From positions 11,904,001 through 11,968,000 of the forward strand of contig NZ_JADBEK010000001.1 in NCBI RefSeq assembly GCF_014873145.1: a stretch of DNA of 64,000 nucleotides, in the 5' to 3' direction. This DNA is from Nonomuraea angiospora (lineage in GTDB: Bacteria > Actinomycetota > Actinomycetes > Streptosporangiales > Streptosporangiaceae). The notes beneath the pieces are model-generated. The model searched no databases and was not told where the DNA came from. It saw only the letters and a program-made list of their open reading frames with translations. The position numbers and the translations under genes were made by a program. Positions 27,386-39,284 of the stretch are shown in pieces (position 1 is the first letter of the stretch; every line of letters begins with the position of its first letter).

Positions 27386-28867
27386 TCAGCGGCGGTAGGT
27401 GGAGAGGGCGACGGTGCTGGTGTTGTCGCGCTGGTTCGTGTCGAGGCGGCTCGAGTCCACGTGGGCGGTGACGCGCGGGTAGCGGTTGGCCCGGCGGGTC
27501 ACGCGGACGCGGGCCGCGAGCTGGACCGGGCGCCCGGGGTGGATGGAGGCGATCGTGCAGGTGGCCTGCCTGCCCGAGCGCTTGCACGGGGCGCCGTTCA
27601 CCGAGGACAGGCTCGTACCGGCCGGCAGGGTGAACGTGACGGGCACCTGGGCGGCGCCCATCAGCCCGCGCATGGTCACGGTCGCCTTGACGATCGCGGT
27701 GCCGCGGCCGCGCCTGACCGGGCGGCGCGGGCCGGAGGTGCTGATGGACAGCGCGTCGTACACCCCCTGCGGGTCGGCCTGCTTGATGATCGCGCCGTAG
27801 CTCTCGGCGTTGATGGCGTTGGCGACGGAGTAGCCGTCCGCCCCGCCGTCCTCCGTGCCCGCCGACAGCACGCCGATCAGGTCGTCGGTGCCTCTGAGCA
27901 GCCACGGGCCGCCGCTGTGGCCCTTGAACAGGTGGCAGTTGTGCGTCTCCATGCGCCCGCCGGCGGACGTGGTGGTGATGCGGGAGGCGAACAGGGTGCC
28001 GGTGTCGGCGATGCCGCCGGTCGGCTCGGTCCTGGCCAGGCACCAGAGCTGGTCCTCGCCGTCGTACGGCTTCCTGCCGCTCACGCCGGGGTAGCCCGTG
28101 GTGGCGACGGTGTACGCGCCGCCCTGGTTGCGGATCGGGGTGAAGGCGCCGACGGCGTCCTGGAGCGTGCGGTTCTTCGTGCCGACCTCGATGAGGGCGA
28201 TGTCGTAGTGCGAGTTCCAGTCGCCGCCGCTCATGCCGGTGTAGGAGTCGGGCTTCCACGCCCGGCGGGCGCCCCACCGCCCGTACGGCTCGCGGCCCCG
28301 CACGTCGGCGGCCTGCCCGTCGTACGCGGGCACGAACGCGAAGTTCGTGTGCCACCGGCCGGCCGACGCTCCCAGCGGCACGCTGTACACGCAGTGGGCG
28401 GCGGTGACGATGAGCAGCCCGACCGCCGAGCGTACGACGGACGCGCTGCAGGAGTCGTCCACGCCGCTGGAGTTGACGTAGAACAGCCGCCCGGTGACGC
28501 GGCTCTGGGTCGCGCTGGTGTACGGGCGGGGCATGGGGGCGTAGCCGTTCACGTCCCCGCCCGGGGTGATCCGTTTGCCGTCCGGCACGCTGCGCAGCTG
28601 GGCCTGTGCCTCGAGGCTCTTCGGCAGCTCCGTGGCGGCCTGGGCGCGTGCTTTCAGGCTCTTCGGCAGCTCCGCGGCGGTGGCCTGGGCCTGTTTGCTC
28701 GCGGTCCAGTAACGCACGGCGCGGGCGGGCTGCATCAGCGGGGACGACGCGGCGCCCCAGGCGCGGTCCTGGACGGGCGTCAAAGGGGGCTGCTGACCGG
28801 CGGTCGCGGGCACCGCGAGGGCGACGCCGGCCAGCGTGGTGAGCGTGGTGACCAGGACCTTCGGCAC
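27386..28867 (-). CDS. Secreted trypsin-like serine protease with C-terminal accessory domain
   Basis: A 493-residue exported protease. Residues 1-25 form a signal peptide ending near ATAG. The chymotrypsin-fold triad is intact: His158 in VTAAHC, Asp222 in YDIALIEV and Ser318 in GHSGGPW. The C-terminal 120 residues (from about GPRRPVRRGRG) look like a DUF11/CARDB-like beta-sandwich: VTFTLPAGTSLSSVNGAPC and DTNQRDNTS are typical. The start is GTG 28867, 5 nt after AAAGGGGAC; longer starts upstream lack a site. It converges on the MFS gene. Confidence 0.9.
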   Translation of the reverse strand: MPKVLVTTLTTLAGVALAVPATAGQQPPLTPVQDRAWGAASSPLMQPARAVRYWTASKQAQATAAELPKSLKARAQAATELPKSLEAQAQLRSVPDGKRITPGGDVNGYAPMPRPYTSATQSRVTGRLFYVNSSGVDDSCSASVVRSAVGLLIVTAAHCVYSVPLGASAGRWHTNFAFVPAYDGQAADVRGREPYGRWGARRAWKPDSYTGMSGGDWNSHYDIALIEVGTKNRTLQDAVGAFTPIRNQGGAYTVATTGYPGVSGRKPYDGEDQLWCLARTEPTGGIADTGTLFASRITTTSAGGRMETHNCHLFKGHSGGPWLLRGTDDLIGVLSAGTEDGGADGYSVANAINAESYGAIIKQADPQGVYDALSISTSGPRRPVRRGRGTAIVKATVTMRGLMGAAQVPVTFTLPAGTSLSSVNGAPCKRSGRQATCTIASIHPGRPVQLAARVRVTRRANRYPRVTAHVDSSRLDTNQRDNTSTVALSTYRR

Positions 28868-28971
28868 GGTGTCCCCTTTGAGCGAAATCGACGACATCTC
28901 GATCACTCTAGGTTACGAAATGCAGACGAAGTGTAGTTAGGCGCTCCGTGTCGTCATAGCGTCCCGGCGGT

Positions 28972-29078
28972 CAACCGGCTGCGGCGTCGCCGGTGCGGCC
29001 TGGGTTCAACCGGCTGCGGTGCGGCCGGTGCGGCCCGGGGTTCAGCCGGCCGCGGCGTCGCCGGTGAGGCCGGGGGGA
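28972..29078. repeat. Three tandem 35/36-bp copies of the DNA ligase gene end
   Basis: Units starting caaccggctgcgg at 28972 and 29007, and cagccggccgcgg at 29043. The 29043 copy contains the ligase stop codon and C-terminal Gly-Asp-Ala-Ala-Ala-Gly codons (minus strand); the other two lie downstream of the stop and would encode nearly the same tail. The arrangement suggests that the gene's 3' end has been duplicated by slippage. Confidence 0.8.
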
Positions 29079-30052
29079 AGGAACTCGGCGGTGCTGGTCT
29101 CGGACGGCTCGCGATCGAGCCGCAGCCCGCGCCACGACGGGTGGCGCAGGCGGCGGTCGCCGGTGACCTCGGCGTACTGCACCTCCCCGACCAGGCGCGG
29201 CTCCACCCAGCGCGCGTCCCTGGCGTGCTCGCGCGGCACCGGCTCGTCGAACGGCGGGCCGGGGCGTTCGAGGGGCGCCAGGCGCTCGCCCAGGTCGCGC
29301 AGCATGGCCTCGGTGAACCCGGTCCCGACGTGCCCCACGAACCGCAGCCGCCCCCGCTGGTCGTAGGCGCCCAGCAGCAGCGACCCGATCATCCCGGAAC
29401 GCCGCCCGCCCCCCGGCTTCCACCCGCCGATCACGACCTCGGCGGTGCGTACGTTCTTGACCTTCGTCCAGTCGCTGCTGCGCCTGCCGGGCCGGTACGG
29501 CGAGCCCATCCGCTTGCACACGACGCCTTCGAGCCCGAGCTGCCGGGAGGAGTCGAACGCGAGCCCGGCGTGGTCGGCGAACCACACGGGCACCTCCCAG
29601 CGGTAGCCGGGCGTGAACGTGGTCTCGAGCAGCTCCCTGCGGGCGCTGTAGGGGCGGGAGACGGTGCTGTCGTCGTCGAGGTGCAGGATGTCGAACGCCA
29701 TGAACGTCACCGGCACCGACCTGGCCAGTTCGGCCACCGCCGCCGGGTTGCGCTGGTGCATCCGGGGCTGCAGCGCCTCGAAGCTGGGCCGCCCGGTCTC
29801 GTCGAACGCCACGATCTCCCCGTCGATCACGGCGGCGTGCCCGCCGGCGGCGCCGGCCATGAGCTGGAGCTCGGGGTAGGCGGGGGTGATGTCCTTGGCG
29901 TTGCGCGACATCAGGCGGACGGCGCCGCCCTGGAGGTAGGCGAGGGCGCGCACGCCGTCCCATTTCATCTCCACGGCCCAGTCCGCACCCTGGACGGAGG
30001 TCAGGGTGCCGAGCTGCGCCAGCATCGGCGCGTAGGCCGGCAGCCGCACCAT
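29042..30052 (-). CDS. ATP-dependent DNA ligase (LigC/LigD ligase-domain type)
   Basis: A 336-residue stand-alone ligase. The adenylation Lys30 lies in EMKWDGVR, followed by VIDGEIVAFD (motif III/IIIa), EGVVCKR (motif IV) and WTKVKN (motif V); the C-terminal OB domain has GLVG-like VGHVGTGFTE. It corresponds to the ligase module of LigD or the LigC proteins, which seal nicks in repair, including non-homologous end joining. No Ku, primase or nuclease domain is encoded nearby. The ATG at 30052 follows the family start. The last codons lie in a tandem repeat. Confidence 0.92.
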   Translation of the reverse strand: MVRLPAYAPMLAQLGTLTSVQGADWAVEMKWDGVRALAYLQGGAVRLMSRNAKDITPAYPELQLMAGAAGGHAAVIDGEIVAFDETGRPSFEALQPRMHQRNPAAVAELARSVPVTFMAFDILHLDDDSTVSRPYSARRELLETTFTPGYRWEVPVWFADHAGLAFDSSRQLGLEGVVCKRMGSPYRPGRRSSDWTKVKNVRTAEVVIGGWKPGGGRRSGMIGSLLLGAYDQRGRLRFVGHVGTGFTEAMLRDLGERLAPLERPGPPFDEPVPREHARDARWVEPRLVGEVQYAEVTGDRRLRHPSWRGLRLDREPSETSTAEFLPPGLTGDAAAG

Positions 30053-30100
30053 GGTGCAGGCCGTACCCCGGGCGGCTGATCGACAGTGGCGGGCCGGGGT

Positions 30101-30388
30101 CTACAGATGGTCAAGCGGGGGGTCTTCGACGAGCTCGGCCAGGTCCACGCCGTGGGCGGCGAGCTCGGCGACGGTGGCGCAGTAGCCCTGCAGGTACGTC
30201 GTGCCGTTGACGCGGTGCGAGACACGCAGCAGCGGGCGATCGTCCAAGATGATCGCCTCGACCAGGATGCCTCCGGGGGCTCGCCACTGTCCCACCGGTG
30301 TAACTGTAAGGGCGCGGACATAATGGACACGTAATGGGAAAGTACGCCTCTGACCTTGGCGGGCGGGGTGATGGCTTTTCCGGGACAT
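30101..30388 (-). CDS. Small conserved-type protein of unknown function next to the DNA ligase
   Basis: A 95-codon frame of which the last 70 residues look like a genuine protein: VTPVGQWRAPGGILVEAI, then RPLLRVSHRVNGTTYLQGYC and VAELAAHGVDLAELVE. The first 20 residues are basic and look non-coding, so the true start is probably internal, around 30310, but no ribosome-binding site decides it. It lies 48 nt upstream of the ligase gene on the same strand. I do not recognise a function; similar short proteins occur in actinomycetes. Confidence 0.5.
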   Translation of the reverse strand: MSRKSHHPARQGQRRTFPLRVHYVRALTVTPVGQWRAPGGILVEAIILDDRPLLRVSHRVNGTTYLQGYCATVAELAAHGVDLAELVEDPPLDHL

Positions 30389-30647
30389 GGGCGCCCGACC
30401 TCAGGGTAAAGAGATATTGGCGCCATTTTGGGCGTTCGGCGTTATCGGGGGCTCGGGGCGGGCACTGATGACGACTCTCGGCTTTCCCGGCCGTGGCCGT
30501 GCCCCGCGACGGCCACGGCGGCGCCCCGGCGGGCCCGGTCCGGGGCCGTGGCGGCCGCGGGCTGCGACGTCGGCGAGCGCCGCCCGCGGCCGCCCTCCGT
30601 TCTCCATCCGGATGGGGCGGCACGCCGTCCCGGATGGTGGACAGAAG
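30389..30647. other. Intergenic region before the his operon
   Basis: No supported gene. A lower-GC patch (about 30330-30440) gives way to very GC-rich sequence before the hisD promoter. Short ORFs on both strands lack ribosome-binding sites. Confidence 0.5.
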
Positions 30648-30675
30648 CTGATTCAGGGGCCGGACTCCGTAGACT
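30648..30675 (+). promoter_or_regulatory. Promoter of the histidine operon
   Basis: CTGATT at 30648-30653 and TAGACT at 30670-30675 are spaced by 16 nt. Initiation seven bases on falls at 30682, exactly a GTG in the hisD frame, pointing to a leaderless hisD transcript. No ribosome-binding site is present, in agreement. Confidence 0.6.
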
Positions 30676-30681
30676 GTGATG

Positions 30682-33651
<2,970 letters not shown>

Positions 33652-33655
<4 letters not shown>

Positions 33656-33807
33656 GCGAGAACACGCTCGCCATCGTCATGGTGTTCATCGGGCTGTTCC
33701 TGATCGGCGGCGTGTTCTCGCTGGCCAAGCAGGGGCTGAAGATCGGTGCGGCCGTCTGCGCGCTGGGCGCGGCGATGGCGATCACGGCGGGGGTGCTGTG
33801 GTGGTAG
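33652..33807 (+). CDS. Small two-helix membrane protein inside the his operon
   Basis: A 51-residue protein starting at GTG 33652, which overlaps the hisB stop, and ending in Leu-Trp-Trp at 33807 inside the start of hisH. Two hydrophobic segments ([18 protein letters not shown] and [20 protein letters not shown]) are separated by a short basic loop. The double overlap and continuous coding bias argue that it is translated. Similar small proteins occur at this position in other actinomycete his operons. Function unknown. Confidence 0.72.
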
Positions 33808-34436
33808 GCAAGAAGGTCGTGGTGCTCGACTACGGGTCGGGCAATCTGCGCTCGGCCGAGCGGGCGCTGGCCAGGGTGGGCGCCGACGTGACCGTCACGT
33901 CCGACTTCGACGCCGCCATGGAGGCCGACGGGCTGGTGGTGCCGGGCGTCGGCGCGTTCGAGGCGTGCATGACCGGGCTCAGGAGCGTGCGCGGCGAGCG
34001 GATCATCGGGCGGCGCCTGTCCGGCGGGCGTCCGGTGCTGGGCATCTGCGTGGGCATGCAGATCCTGTTCGCCCGGGGCGTCGAGCACGGCGTGGAGACC
34101 GAGGGCTGCGCCGAGTGGCCGGGCACGGTGGAGCGGCTGGAGGCGCCCGTGCTGCCCCACATGGGGTGGAACACGGTCAAGGCGCCCGCCGGCAGCGTGC
34201 TGTTCGCCGGGCTCGACGCCGCGACCCGCTTCTACTTCGTGCACTCGTACGGGGTGCGCGAGTGGGAGCTGCACGCCGGTGAGGGGTTCGCCGAGCCGCT
34301 GGTCACCTGGGCCGAGCACGGCGTCCCGTTCGTGGCCGCCGTGGAGAACGGCCCGCTCAAGGCCACCCAGTTCCACCCCGAGAAGTCCGGCGACGCCGGA
34401 GCCGTGCTGCTGAAGAACTGGCTCGGCACGCTGTGA
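33798..34436 (+). CDS. hisH: Imidazole glycerol phosphate synthase, glutamine amidotransferase subunit
   Basis: HisH hydrolyses glutamine and channels ammonia to HisF. The class I amidotransferase triad is visible: Cys in [10 protein letters not shown], and His/Glu in QFHPEKSG. N-terminal [13 protein letters not shown] is typical. It is 212 residues from GTG 33798; a second GTG at 33801 is possible. The start overlaps the small membrane protein gene by 10 nt. Confidence 0.95.
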   Translation: MVVGKKVVVLDYGSGNLRSAERALARVGADVTVTSDFDAAMEADGLVVPGVGAFEACMTGLRSVRGERIIGRRLSGGRPVLGICVGMQILFARGVEHGVETEGCAEWPGTVERLEAPVLPHMGWNTVKAPAGSVLFAGLDAATRFYFVHSYGVREWELHAGEGFAEPLVTWAEHGVPFVAAVENGPLKATQFHPEKSGDAGAVLLKNWLGTL

Positions 34437-34464
34437 GCGCCGCGATCAGCACATCCAGGCTCTC

Positions 34465-34794
34465 ATGAGCAAGGAACGCGCGCGCCGCAGGGCCGAGCGG
34501 GAGGCGGAGCGGGCGCGCGCGATCCGGGCCAACGAGGAGCGGCAGGCGCGCCGGGCCCGCCGCCGCGCCCTGCTGGCCCGGCTGACCCCGCGCCCGGTGC
34601 GCTTCTACCGCCAGGGCGGCCTGATCGCCCGCCGCCACCGCGCCCAGAACATCGTGGTCGCGCTGGGCTTCCTGTTCGTGCAGGCCATCGTGTGGCTGGT
34701 GTGGGGCTCGCTCCCGCTCAGCCTCGCCGTCCTGGTCTTCTCACTGCTGCTGGTGCCCGTTGTCGTGACCCTCGCTTTCGACCGGAGGATCTGA
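34465..34794 (+). CDS. Small basic membrane protein between hisH and priA
   Basis: A 109-residue protein whose first 45 residues are an Arg/Glu/Ala-rich charged helix (ERARRRAEREAERARA), followed by two hydrophobic helices (about 63-80 and 84-104). It lies 28 nt after hisH and abuts priA directly. The charged stretch would sit in the cytoplasm. Comparable genes are found in this position in other actinomycetes; no function is known to me. Confidence 0.75.
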   Translation: MSKERARRRAEREAERARAIRANEERQARRARRRALLARLTPRPVRFYRQGGLIARRHRAQNIVVALGFLFVQAIVWLVWGSLPLSLAVLVFSLLLVPVVVTLAFDRRI

Positions 34795-35517
34795 ATGTCG
34801 CTCGTATTGCTCCCCGCCGTGGACGTCGTCGAGGGCCAGGCCGTACGCCTGGTGCAGGGCGAGGCCGGGACCGAGACCGGCTACGGCGAGCCGCTGGCCG
34901 CCGCGCTGGCCTGGCAGGAGGCGGGCGCCGAGTGGATCCATCTGGTCGACCTGGACGCCGCGTTCGGCCGGGGCAGCAACCGGGAGCTGCTCGCCGACGT
35001 CATCGGGCGGCTCGACGTGAACGTGGAGCTGTCCGGCGGCATCCGTGACGACGACTCCCTGGCCGCCGCGCTGGCCACCGGCTGCCGCCGGGTCAACATC
35101 GGCACCGCCGCCCTGGAGAATCCCGAGTGGTGCCGCAAGGTCATCGCCGAGCACGGCGACAAGATCGCGGTCGGGCTCGACGTGCGCGGCACCACGCTGG
35201 CCGCCCGCGGCTGGACCGAGGACGCCGGTGACCTGTGGGAGGTCCTCGACCGCCTGGAGGCCGACGGCTGCCCCCGCTACGTCGTCACCGACGTGACCAA
35301 GGACGGCATGCTGAAGGGCCCCAACCTCGACCTCTACCGCCGGATCCTGGCCCGCACCGGCCGGCCGGTCGTGGCCAGCGGCGGCGTCTCCTCCGTCGAC
35401 GACCTGGTCGCGCTCGCGTCCCTCGTCCCCGACGGGCTGGAAGGCGCCATCGTGGGCAAGGCGCTCTACGCTCACGCGTTCACACTGGAAGACGCGCTTG
35501 CCGCAGTACGCGTGTAG
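34795..35517 (+). CDS. priA: PriA: bifunctional ProFAR/PRA isomerase (HisA and TrpF activities)
   Basis: A 240-residue beta/alpha-barrel phosphoribosyl isomerase. [15 protein letters not shown] carries the N-terminal catalytic Asp, [10 protein letters not shown] the first phosphate-binding loop and [15 protein letters not shown] the second catalytic Asp region. In actinomycetes this enzyme usually serves both histidine (HisA) and tryptophan (TrpF) synthesis. The absence of trpF beside trpCBA in this window fits that dual role, though it is not shown here. ATG follows the preceding stop immediately. Confidence 0.93.
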   Translation: MSLVLLPAVDVVEGQAVRLVQGEAGTETGYGEPLAAALAWQEAGAEWIHLVDLDAAFGRGSNRELLADVIGRLDVNVELSGGIRDDDSLAAALATGCRRVNIGTAALENPEWCRKVIAEHGDKIAVGLDVRGTTLAARGWTEDAGDLWEVLDRLEADGCPRYVVTDVTKDGMLKGPNLDLYRRILARTGRPVVASGGVSSVDDLVALASLVPDGLEGAIVGKALYAHAFTLEDALAAVRV

Positions 35518-35538
35518 CTCTTGCCGGGAGGGGGCGAG

Positions 35539-35949
35539 ATGAGCGTCAGCATCTTTGGTATGGAAAGCACCGGGCGCAGGGTGTTTTCCGGCGGCATCTG
35601 GGAGGAGCGGTACGGCTATGCCCGTGCCGTCGTGGCGGGTGACCGGGTGATCGTCTCCGGTTGCACGGCCACCGTCGAGGGAGAGGTGCGCCATGTCGGC
35701 GACGCCTACAGACAGAGCCTGACCGCGATCGACATCGCGCTGGAGGCCGTCCTGATGGGCGGTCTGACCAGCGATGACGTGGTCATGGTCCGTTACTATG
35801 TGGTGGAGCAGCGCCACTTCGACCTCGTCGGGCAGGCCATCGGCGAGGTCTTCGGCAAGGTGCGCCCCGCCTGCACCGGAGTGAGGGTGGCCGGGCTGGT
35901 CGACCCGAGAATGCTGGTCGAGATCGAAATCGAGGCACACCGAGCATGA
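35539..35949 (+). CDS. RidA family protein embedded in the his operon
   Basis: A 136-residue RidA/YjgF/UK114 fold protein: [19 protein letters not shown] at the start, [15 protein letters not shown] in the middle and [21 protein letters not shown] at the end, with the conserved C-terminal Glu. RidA enzymes deaminate reactive enamine/imine intermediates such as 2-aminoacrylate, but the Arg position typical of true RidA is not obvious in the final motif, so it may be another subfamily. ATG 35539 has a GGAGGGGG site; the stop overlaps the hisF start as ATGA, so it is coupled to histidine synthesis. Confidence 0.85.
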   Translation: MSVSIFGMESTGRRVFSGGIWEERYGYARAVVAGDRVIVSGCTATVEGEVRHVGDAYRQSLTAIDIALEAVLMGGLTSDDVVMVRYYVVEQRHFDLVGQAIGEVFGKVRPACTGVRVAGLVDPRMLVEIEIEAHRA

Positions 35950-36707
35950 CCGTAGCCGTAAGAGTCATTCCCTGTCTCGACGTGGACGCCGGCCGCGTGG
36001 TCAAGGGCGTCAACTTCGAGAACCTCCGCGACGCGGGAGACCCGGTCGAGCTGGCCAGGCGCTATGACGAGGAGGGCGCCGACGAGCTGACCTTCCTCGA
36101 CATCACCGCGTCGTCCGGCGAGCGGGAGACCATGCTCGACGTGGTGCGCAGGACCGCCGAGCAGGTGTTCATCCCGCTCACCGTCGGCGGCGGCGTGCGG
36201 GCGGTGGAGGACGTCAACCGCCTGCTGCGGGCCGGGGCCGACAAGGTGTCCCTCAACACGGCCGCCATCGCCCGGCCCGAGCTGCTCACGGAGGCGTCGC
36301 GGCGCTTCGGCGCCCAGTGCGTCGTGCTGTCGGTGGACGCCCGCCGCGCGCCCGGCACCCCCAGCGGGTTCGAGGTGACCACGCACGGCGGTCGCCGCGG
36401 CACCGGGATCGACGCGGTGGAGTGGGCGGCCCGCGGCGAGGAGCTCGGGGTGGGGGAGATCCTGCTCAACTCGATGGACGGTGACGGCACGCTCGACGGC
36501 TACGACCTGGAGATGCTGCGCGCGGTCCGCGCTGCGGTGCGGGTGCCGGTGATCGCCAGTGGCGGCGCCGGCCGGCTGGAGGACTTCTCTCCGGCGGTGG
36601 CGGCGGGCGCCGACGCCGTGCTCGCGGCGTCGGTGTTCCACTTCGGCACGCTCAAGATCTCCGAGGTCAAGGACACGCTCCGGATGGCGGGCCACCCGGT
36701 CCGCTAG
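35946..36707 (+). CDS. hisF: Imidazole glycerol phosphate synthase, cyclase subunit
   Basis: HisF uses the ammonia released by HisH to form imidazole-glycerol phosphate and AICAR. The two catalytic aspartates are in [10 protein letters not shown] and VLSVDARR; phosphate-binding loops appear as [10 protein letters not shown] and [11 protein letters not shown]. At 253 residues it is full length. It is the last gene of the operon; hisI lies 6 kb further on. Confidence 0.96.
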   Translation: MTVAVRVIPCLDVDAGRVVKGVNFENLRDAGDPVELARRYDEEGADELTFLDITASSGERETMLDVVRRTAEQVFIPLTVGGGVRAVEDVNRLLRAGADKVSLNTAAIARPELLTEASRRFGAQCVVLSVDARRAPGTPSGFEVTTHGGRRGTGIDAVEWAARGEELGVGEILLNSMDGDGTLDGYDLEMLRAVRAAVRVPVIASGGAGRLEDFSPAVAAGADAVLAASVFHFGTLKISEVKDTLRMAGHPVR

Positions 36708-36731
36708 CCCGCCGGGGCGAGCGTCACCGCG

Positions 36732-36759
36732 TGCGGGCGGGTCACCAGGCCCGCCTGCG
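36732..36759. terminator. GC-rich hairpin between the converging hisF and GS-like genes
   Basis: An imperfect inverted repeat with a GGCGGG/CCCGCC core and flanking GCG/TGC pairs around a short loop, without a U-tract. It may serve both strands as a terminator. Confidence 0.4.
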
Positions 36760-36797
36760 CGCGTCCGTACCGTCGCAAGTCCCGCCCGCGGGTGTCC

Positions 36798-38159
36798 TCA
36801 GAAGACCCGCAGGTGGTGGAACAGCTCGTACGCCACGTCCTTCGCGGCGAACGCCGCCGCCTCCGAGCGCTTGACCGCCAGGTACGCGCTGCGCCGCAGC
36901 GTCCCCAGCGCCTCCATGAGCACCTCGTCGGCCTCCAGCGCGTCCAGCGCCTCGTCCAGCGAGGCGGGCAGGCGGGTGTACTGGCCGGGCCGGGTGTCCG
37001 GGTCGACGTCCACGGCGGCCCCCGGGTCCAGCTTGCGCCGGATGCCGTCCAGGCCGGCGTGGATGACGGCCCCGAGCGCCAGGTAGGGGTTGGCGGAGGA
37101 GTCGGAGGGCTTGAGCTCCAGGTTGGGCTCGCCGCTCTCGCCGAGGGGGGAGCACACGCGTACCGCGGCCTCGCGGTTGTCGGGCCCGTAGACGGCGTAC
37201 GCGCTGGACCACGTGCGGGGCGCCAGCCGCCGGAAGCTGTTGACGCTCCCGCAGGTGAGCGCCGTCAGGCCGGGCAGGTGGGCCAGCAGGCCGCCGATGA
37301 ACCCGTCCCGCACCTCGCCGTCCTCGGCGAAGAGATTGCGGTTGTCGCTCCACAGGGACAGGTGCAGGTGGGCGCCGTTGCCCGCCTGGTCGGGCAGCGG
37401 CTTGGGGGCCAGCGTGGCCCACATCTGCATGCGCATCGCCGTGCCGCGCACGGTCTCGCGGTAGAGGACGTGGTTGTCGGCGGCGCGCAGCGCGGGTGCG
37501 TGGCGCACGGACAGCTCCTGCTGGCCGGGCCCGAGCTCGGGATGGTAGTGCTCGACCCGCAGCCCCTGCGTCTCCAGGGCGCGGATGAGCTTGATCGTGT
37601 AGTCGTGGGCCGTGTCGAACCCGGCGTTGGCATAGCACAGCGAGTCGTCGAGCGGGACCAGCCGGTCGGGGCCGCCCGCCGGGTCGGGCAGGCGGCGGCC
37701 GAGCGTGAACTCCGGCTCGAACGCCGCGACCAGCGTGTAGCCCTCGGTGGCGAGCTCGGCGACGGCCTCCTTGAGGAAGGTGCGCGCGCAGGCCCCCCAG
37801 GGCGAGCCGTCCGGCAGGCGCAGGTCGGACAGCATCGCCGCCGCGCCCGGAGCATGGGGCAACGGGACGTAGGTGGCGGGGTCGGGGACAATGCGTACCT
37901 CGCCCACCGGACCCATGTGCTCGACGTCCTGGAGCTGGTCGAGCATGTTCATCGCCATCATGGCCACCGTGTGCCCGATGCCCGTGCTGAGGCGTTCCGC
38001 CAACCTCGACCGGGACGCGGCCTTGCCCCGGATCACACCACCGTGGTCGGCGTACAGAAAACGGATCAGCTCGATGCCCTCGAGCTCCGCTCGCTCGAGG
38101 ATCCGCCGCGCGTTGGGATCGAGCTGATTGATCTTTGTGCCGCTCGGGCGATCTCTCAT
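36798..38159 (-). CDS. Glutamine synthetase family protein (GlnA4/PuuA-like ligase)
   Basis: A 453-residue member of the glutamine synthetase superfamily, with the beta-grasp N domain (IRFLYADHGGVIRGKA) and catalytic domain motifs FEPEFTLGR, GPGQQELSVRH, NGAHLHLSLW and ELKPSDSSANPYLALGA. The NGAHLHLS version and length place it with the GlnA2/3/4-PuuA group, several of which gamma-glutamylate polyamines or other amines, rather than making glutamine. ATG 38159 (MRDRPSG) is chosen; an upstream start at 38198 would add a non-conserved, Cys-containing stretch. No polyamine genes lie next to it. Confidence 0.87.
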   Translation of the reverse strand: MRDRPSGTKINQLDPNARRILERAELEGIELIRFLYADHGGVIRGKAASRSRLAERLSTGIGHTVAMMAMNMLDQLQDVEHMGPVGEVRIVPDPATYVPLPHAPGAAAMLSDLRLPDGSPWGACARTFLKEAVAELATEGYTLVAAFEPEFTLGRRLPDPAGGPDRLVPLDDSLCYANAGFDTAHDYTIKLIRALETQGLRVEHYHPELGPGQQELSVRHAPALRAADNHVLYRETVRGTAMRMQMWATLAPKPLPDQAGNGAHLHLSLWSDNRNLFAEDGEVRDGFIGGLLAHLPGLTALTCGSVNSFRRLAPRTWSSAYAVYGPDNREAAVRVCSPLGESGEPNLELKPSDSSANPYLALGAVIHAGLDGIRRKLDPGAAVDVDPDTRPGQYTRLPASLDEALDALEADEVLMEALGTLRRSAYLAVKRSEAAAFAAKDVAYELFHHLRVF

Positions 38160-38221
38160 CCTGCCTGCGTAACACGATCCGGCAGCGCGGGGAAGCATCT
38201 GACGCAGACAGCAGCCTCGCG

Positions 38222-38383
38222 TCAGGTCAGAACATTTGTGAAGAACACAGCCAATTGATCGGCTCCGTGGATGATTCCGTCAAACACTCCGTTGACCGCG
38301 TTCGCAGCCTGGGTCGGCTTGGTGAACAGGTAGAACACCACGAACGCGACAGCCACGTAGGTGATCACCTTCTTGACCTGCAT
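38222..38383 (-). CDS. Small single-pass membrane protein
   Basis: A 53-residue protein from ATG 38383, which has GGAGG 5 nt upstream. Residues 5-20 (KVITYVAVAFVVFYLF) form a membrane helix; the rest is an amphipathic outer segment (AVNGVFDGIIHGADQLAVFF). Short proteins with this plan are widespread in actinomycetes and remain uncharacterised. It is a separate small gene upstream of the GS-like gene, on the same strand. Confidence 0.72.
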   Translation of the reverse strand: MQVKKVITYVAVAFVVFYLFTKPTQAANAVNGVFDGIIHGADQLAVFFTNVLT

Positions 38384-38565
38384 GGGGGCCTCCTGCAGTC
38401 CATTCCCAGCCGTATATACCCGGATCTGGGCGATCATGGGCATCTTCTGTGAAGATGTACATGATCCTAACCGGGGGGCTTCCTTACTGAGCCAATGGTA
38501 AGTGCAGAAGGTCTGACGGGAACCCCTTGTTCACCGGGATTTCTGTGACAGGTCTTACCGATCAC

Positions 38566-39195
38566 TCAGACGCCGAGGGAGGCGTCGCGCAACCGTTCGA
38601 CGTCCTCCGGGTCGCCGGTCAGCTCCACCCTGGTGTGCCGCTGCCGCCCGAAGCAGAACATGAGCAGCTCGGCCGCCCGGCCGGTGACCTCGACCCGCGC
38701 CCCTCCGCGGGGGCCGCCGAGGGCCACGCCGCCGCCGAGCCGGTGCAGCACCACGCCCACCGGCGCCTTGCGCAGCATCAGCCGGGCCCCGGTGGAGACC
38801 CGCTTCCAGATGAGCCGCTCGAGGTCGTCGGACAGCTCGCGGGGCTCCCATGACGGCTGGGCGCGGCGGACGTCCTCGTGGTGGACGAAGAGCTCCAGCG
38901 TGTTGACGGACTCGTCGAGGAAGGGCAGCAGCGCGTAGACGCCGCCCGGCTCGCGCGCCAGGCCGACCAGCTCGGGGAAGGGGTGCTTGGCCTTGAGGCC
39001 GTTCTGCACCGAGGCGGTGTAGCCGGCGAGGGGCTTGAGCGCGATGCCGCCCATCGCGTCGGGCCTGCGCTCGCGCAGCACGAGGTGGGCGGCCAGGTCG
39101 TAGGTGGTCCAGCCCGTGCAGAGCGTGGGGGCGTCGGGACCGAGGCGGTCGAACAGGTCGCAGAGCGCGGAGCGTTCGTCGCGAGCGTAGGTCAC
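38566..39195 (-). CDS. TIGR03085-type DinB/maleylpyruvate-isomerase-like protein
   Basis: A 209-residue protein with the actinobacterial DinB-like pattern: RSALCDLFDRLGPDAPTLC near the start, then TGWTTYDLAAHLVLRERR, which supplies a His of the putative metal site, and FVHHEDVRRAQP in the middle. The family (TIGR03085, related to mycothiol-dependent maleylpyruvate isomerases) binds metal, but function is unassigned. GTG 39195 follows GGTAGGG; it is divergent from the ABC exporter genes, with 89 nt between. Confidence 0.85.
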   Translation of the reverse strand: MTYARDERSALCDLFDRLGPDAPTLCTGWTTYDLAAHLVLRERRPDAMGGIALKPLAGYTASVQNGLKAKHPFPELVGLAREPGGVYALLPFLDESVNTLELFVHHEDVRRAQPSWEPRELSDDLERLIWKRVSTGARLMLRKAPVGVVLHRLGGGVALGGPRGGARVEVTGRAAELLMFCFGRQRHTRVELTGDPEDVERLRDASLGV

Positions 39196-39226
39196 GTGGT
39201 CAACCCTACCGGTGGGAATAACGTGC

Positions 39227-39258
39227 ATATCTGGAGTGATAGTGACTTAGGCAGATAT
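39227..39258. promoter_or_regulatory. Inverted repeat in the divergent TIGR03085/ABC-exporter promoter region
   Basis: ATATCTG (39227-39233) and CAGATAT (39252-39258) form a perfect 7-bp inverted repeat spaced by 18 nt, in unusually AT-rich sequence between two divergent genes. The position suits an operator or overlapping promoters; no regulator gene is adjacent. Confidence 0.4.
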
Positions 39259-39284
39259 ACCGGATTGGAAGGGGAACGTGCCGC

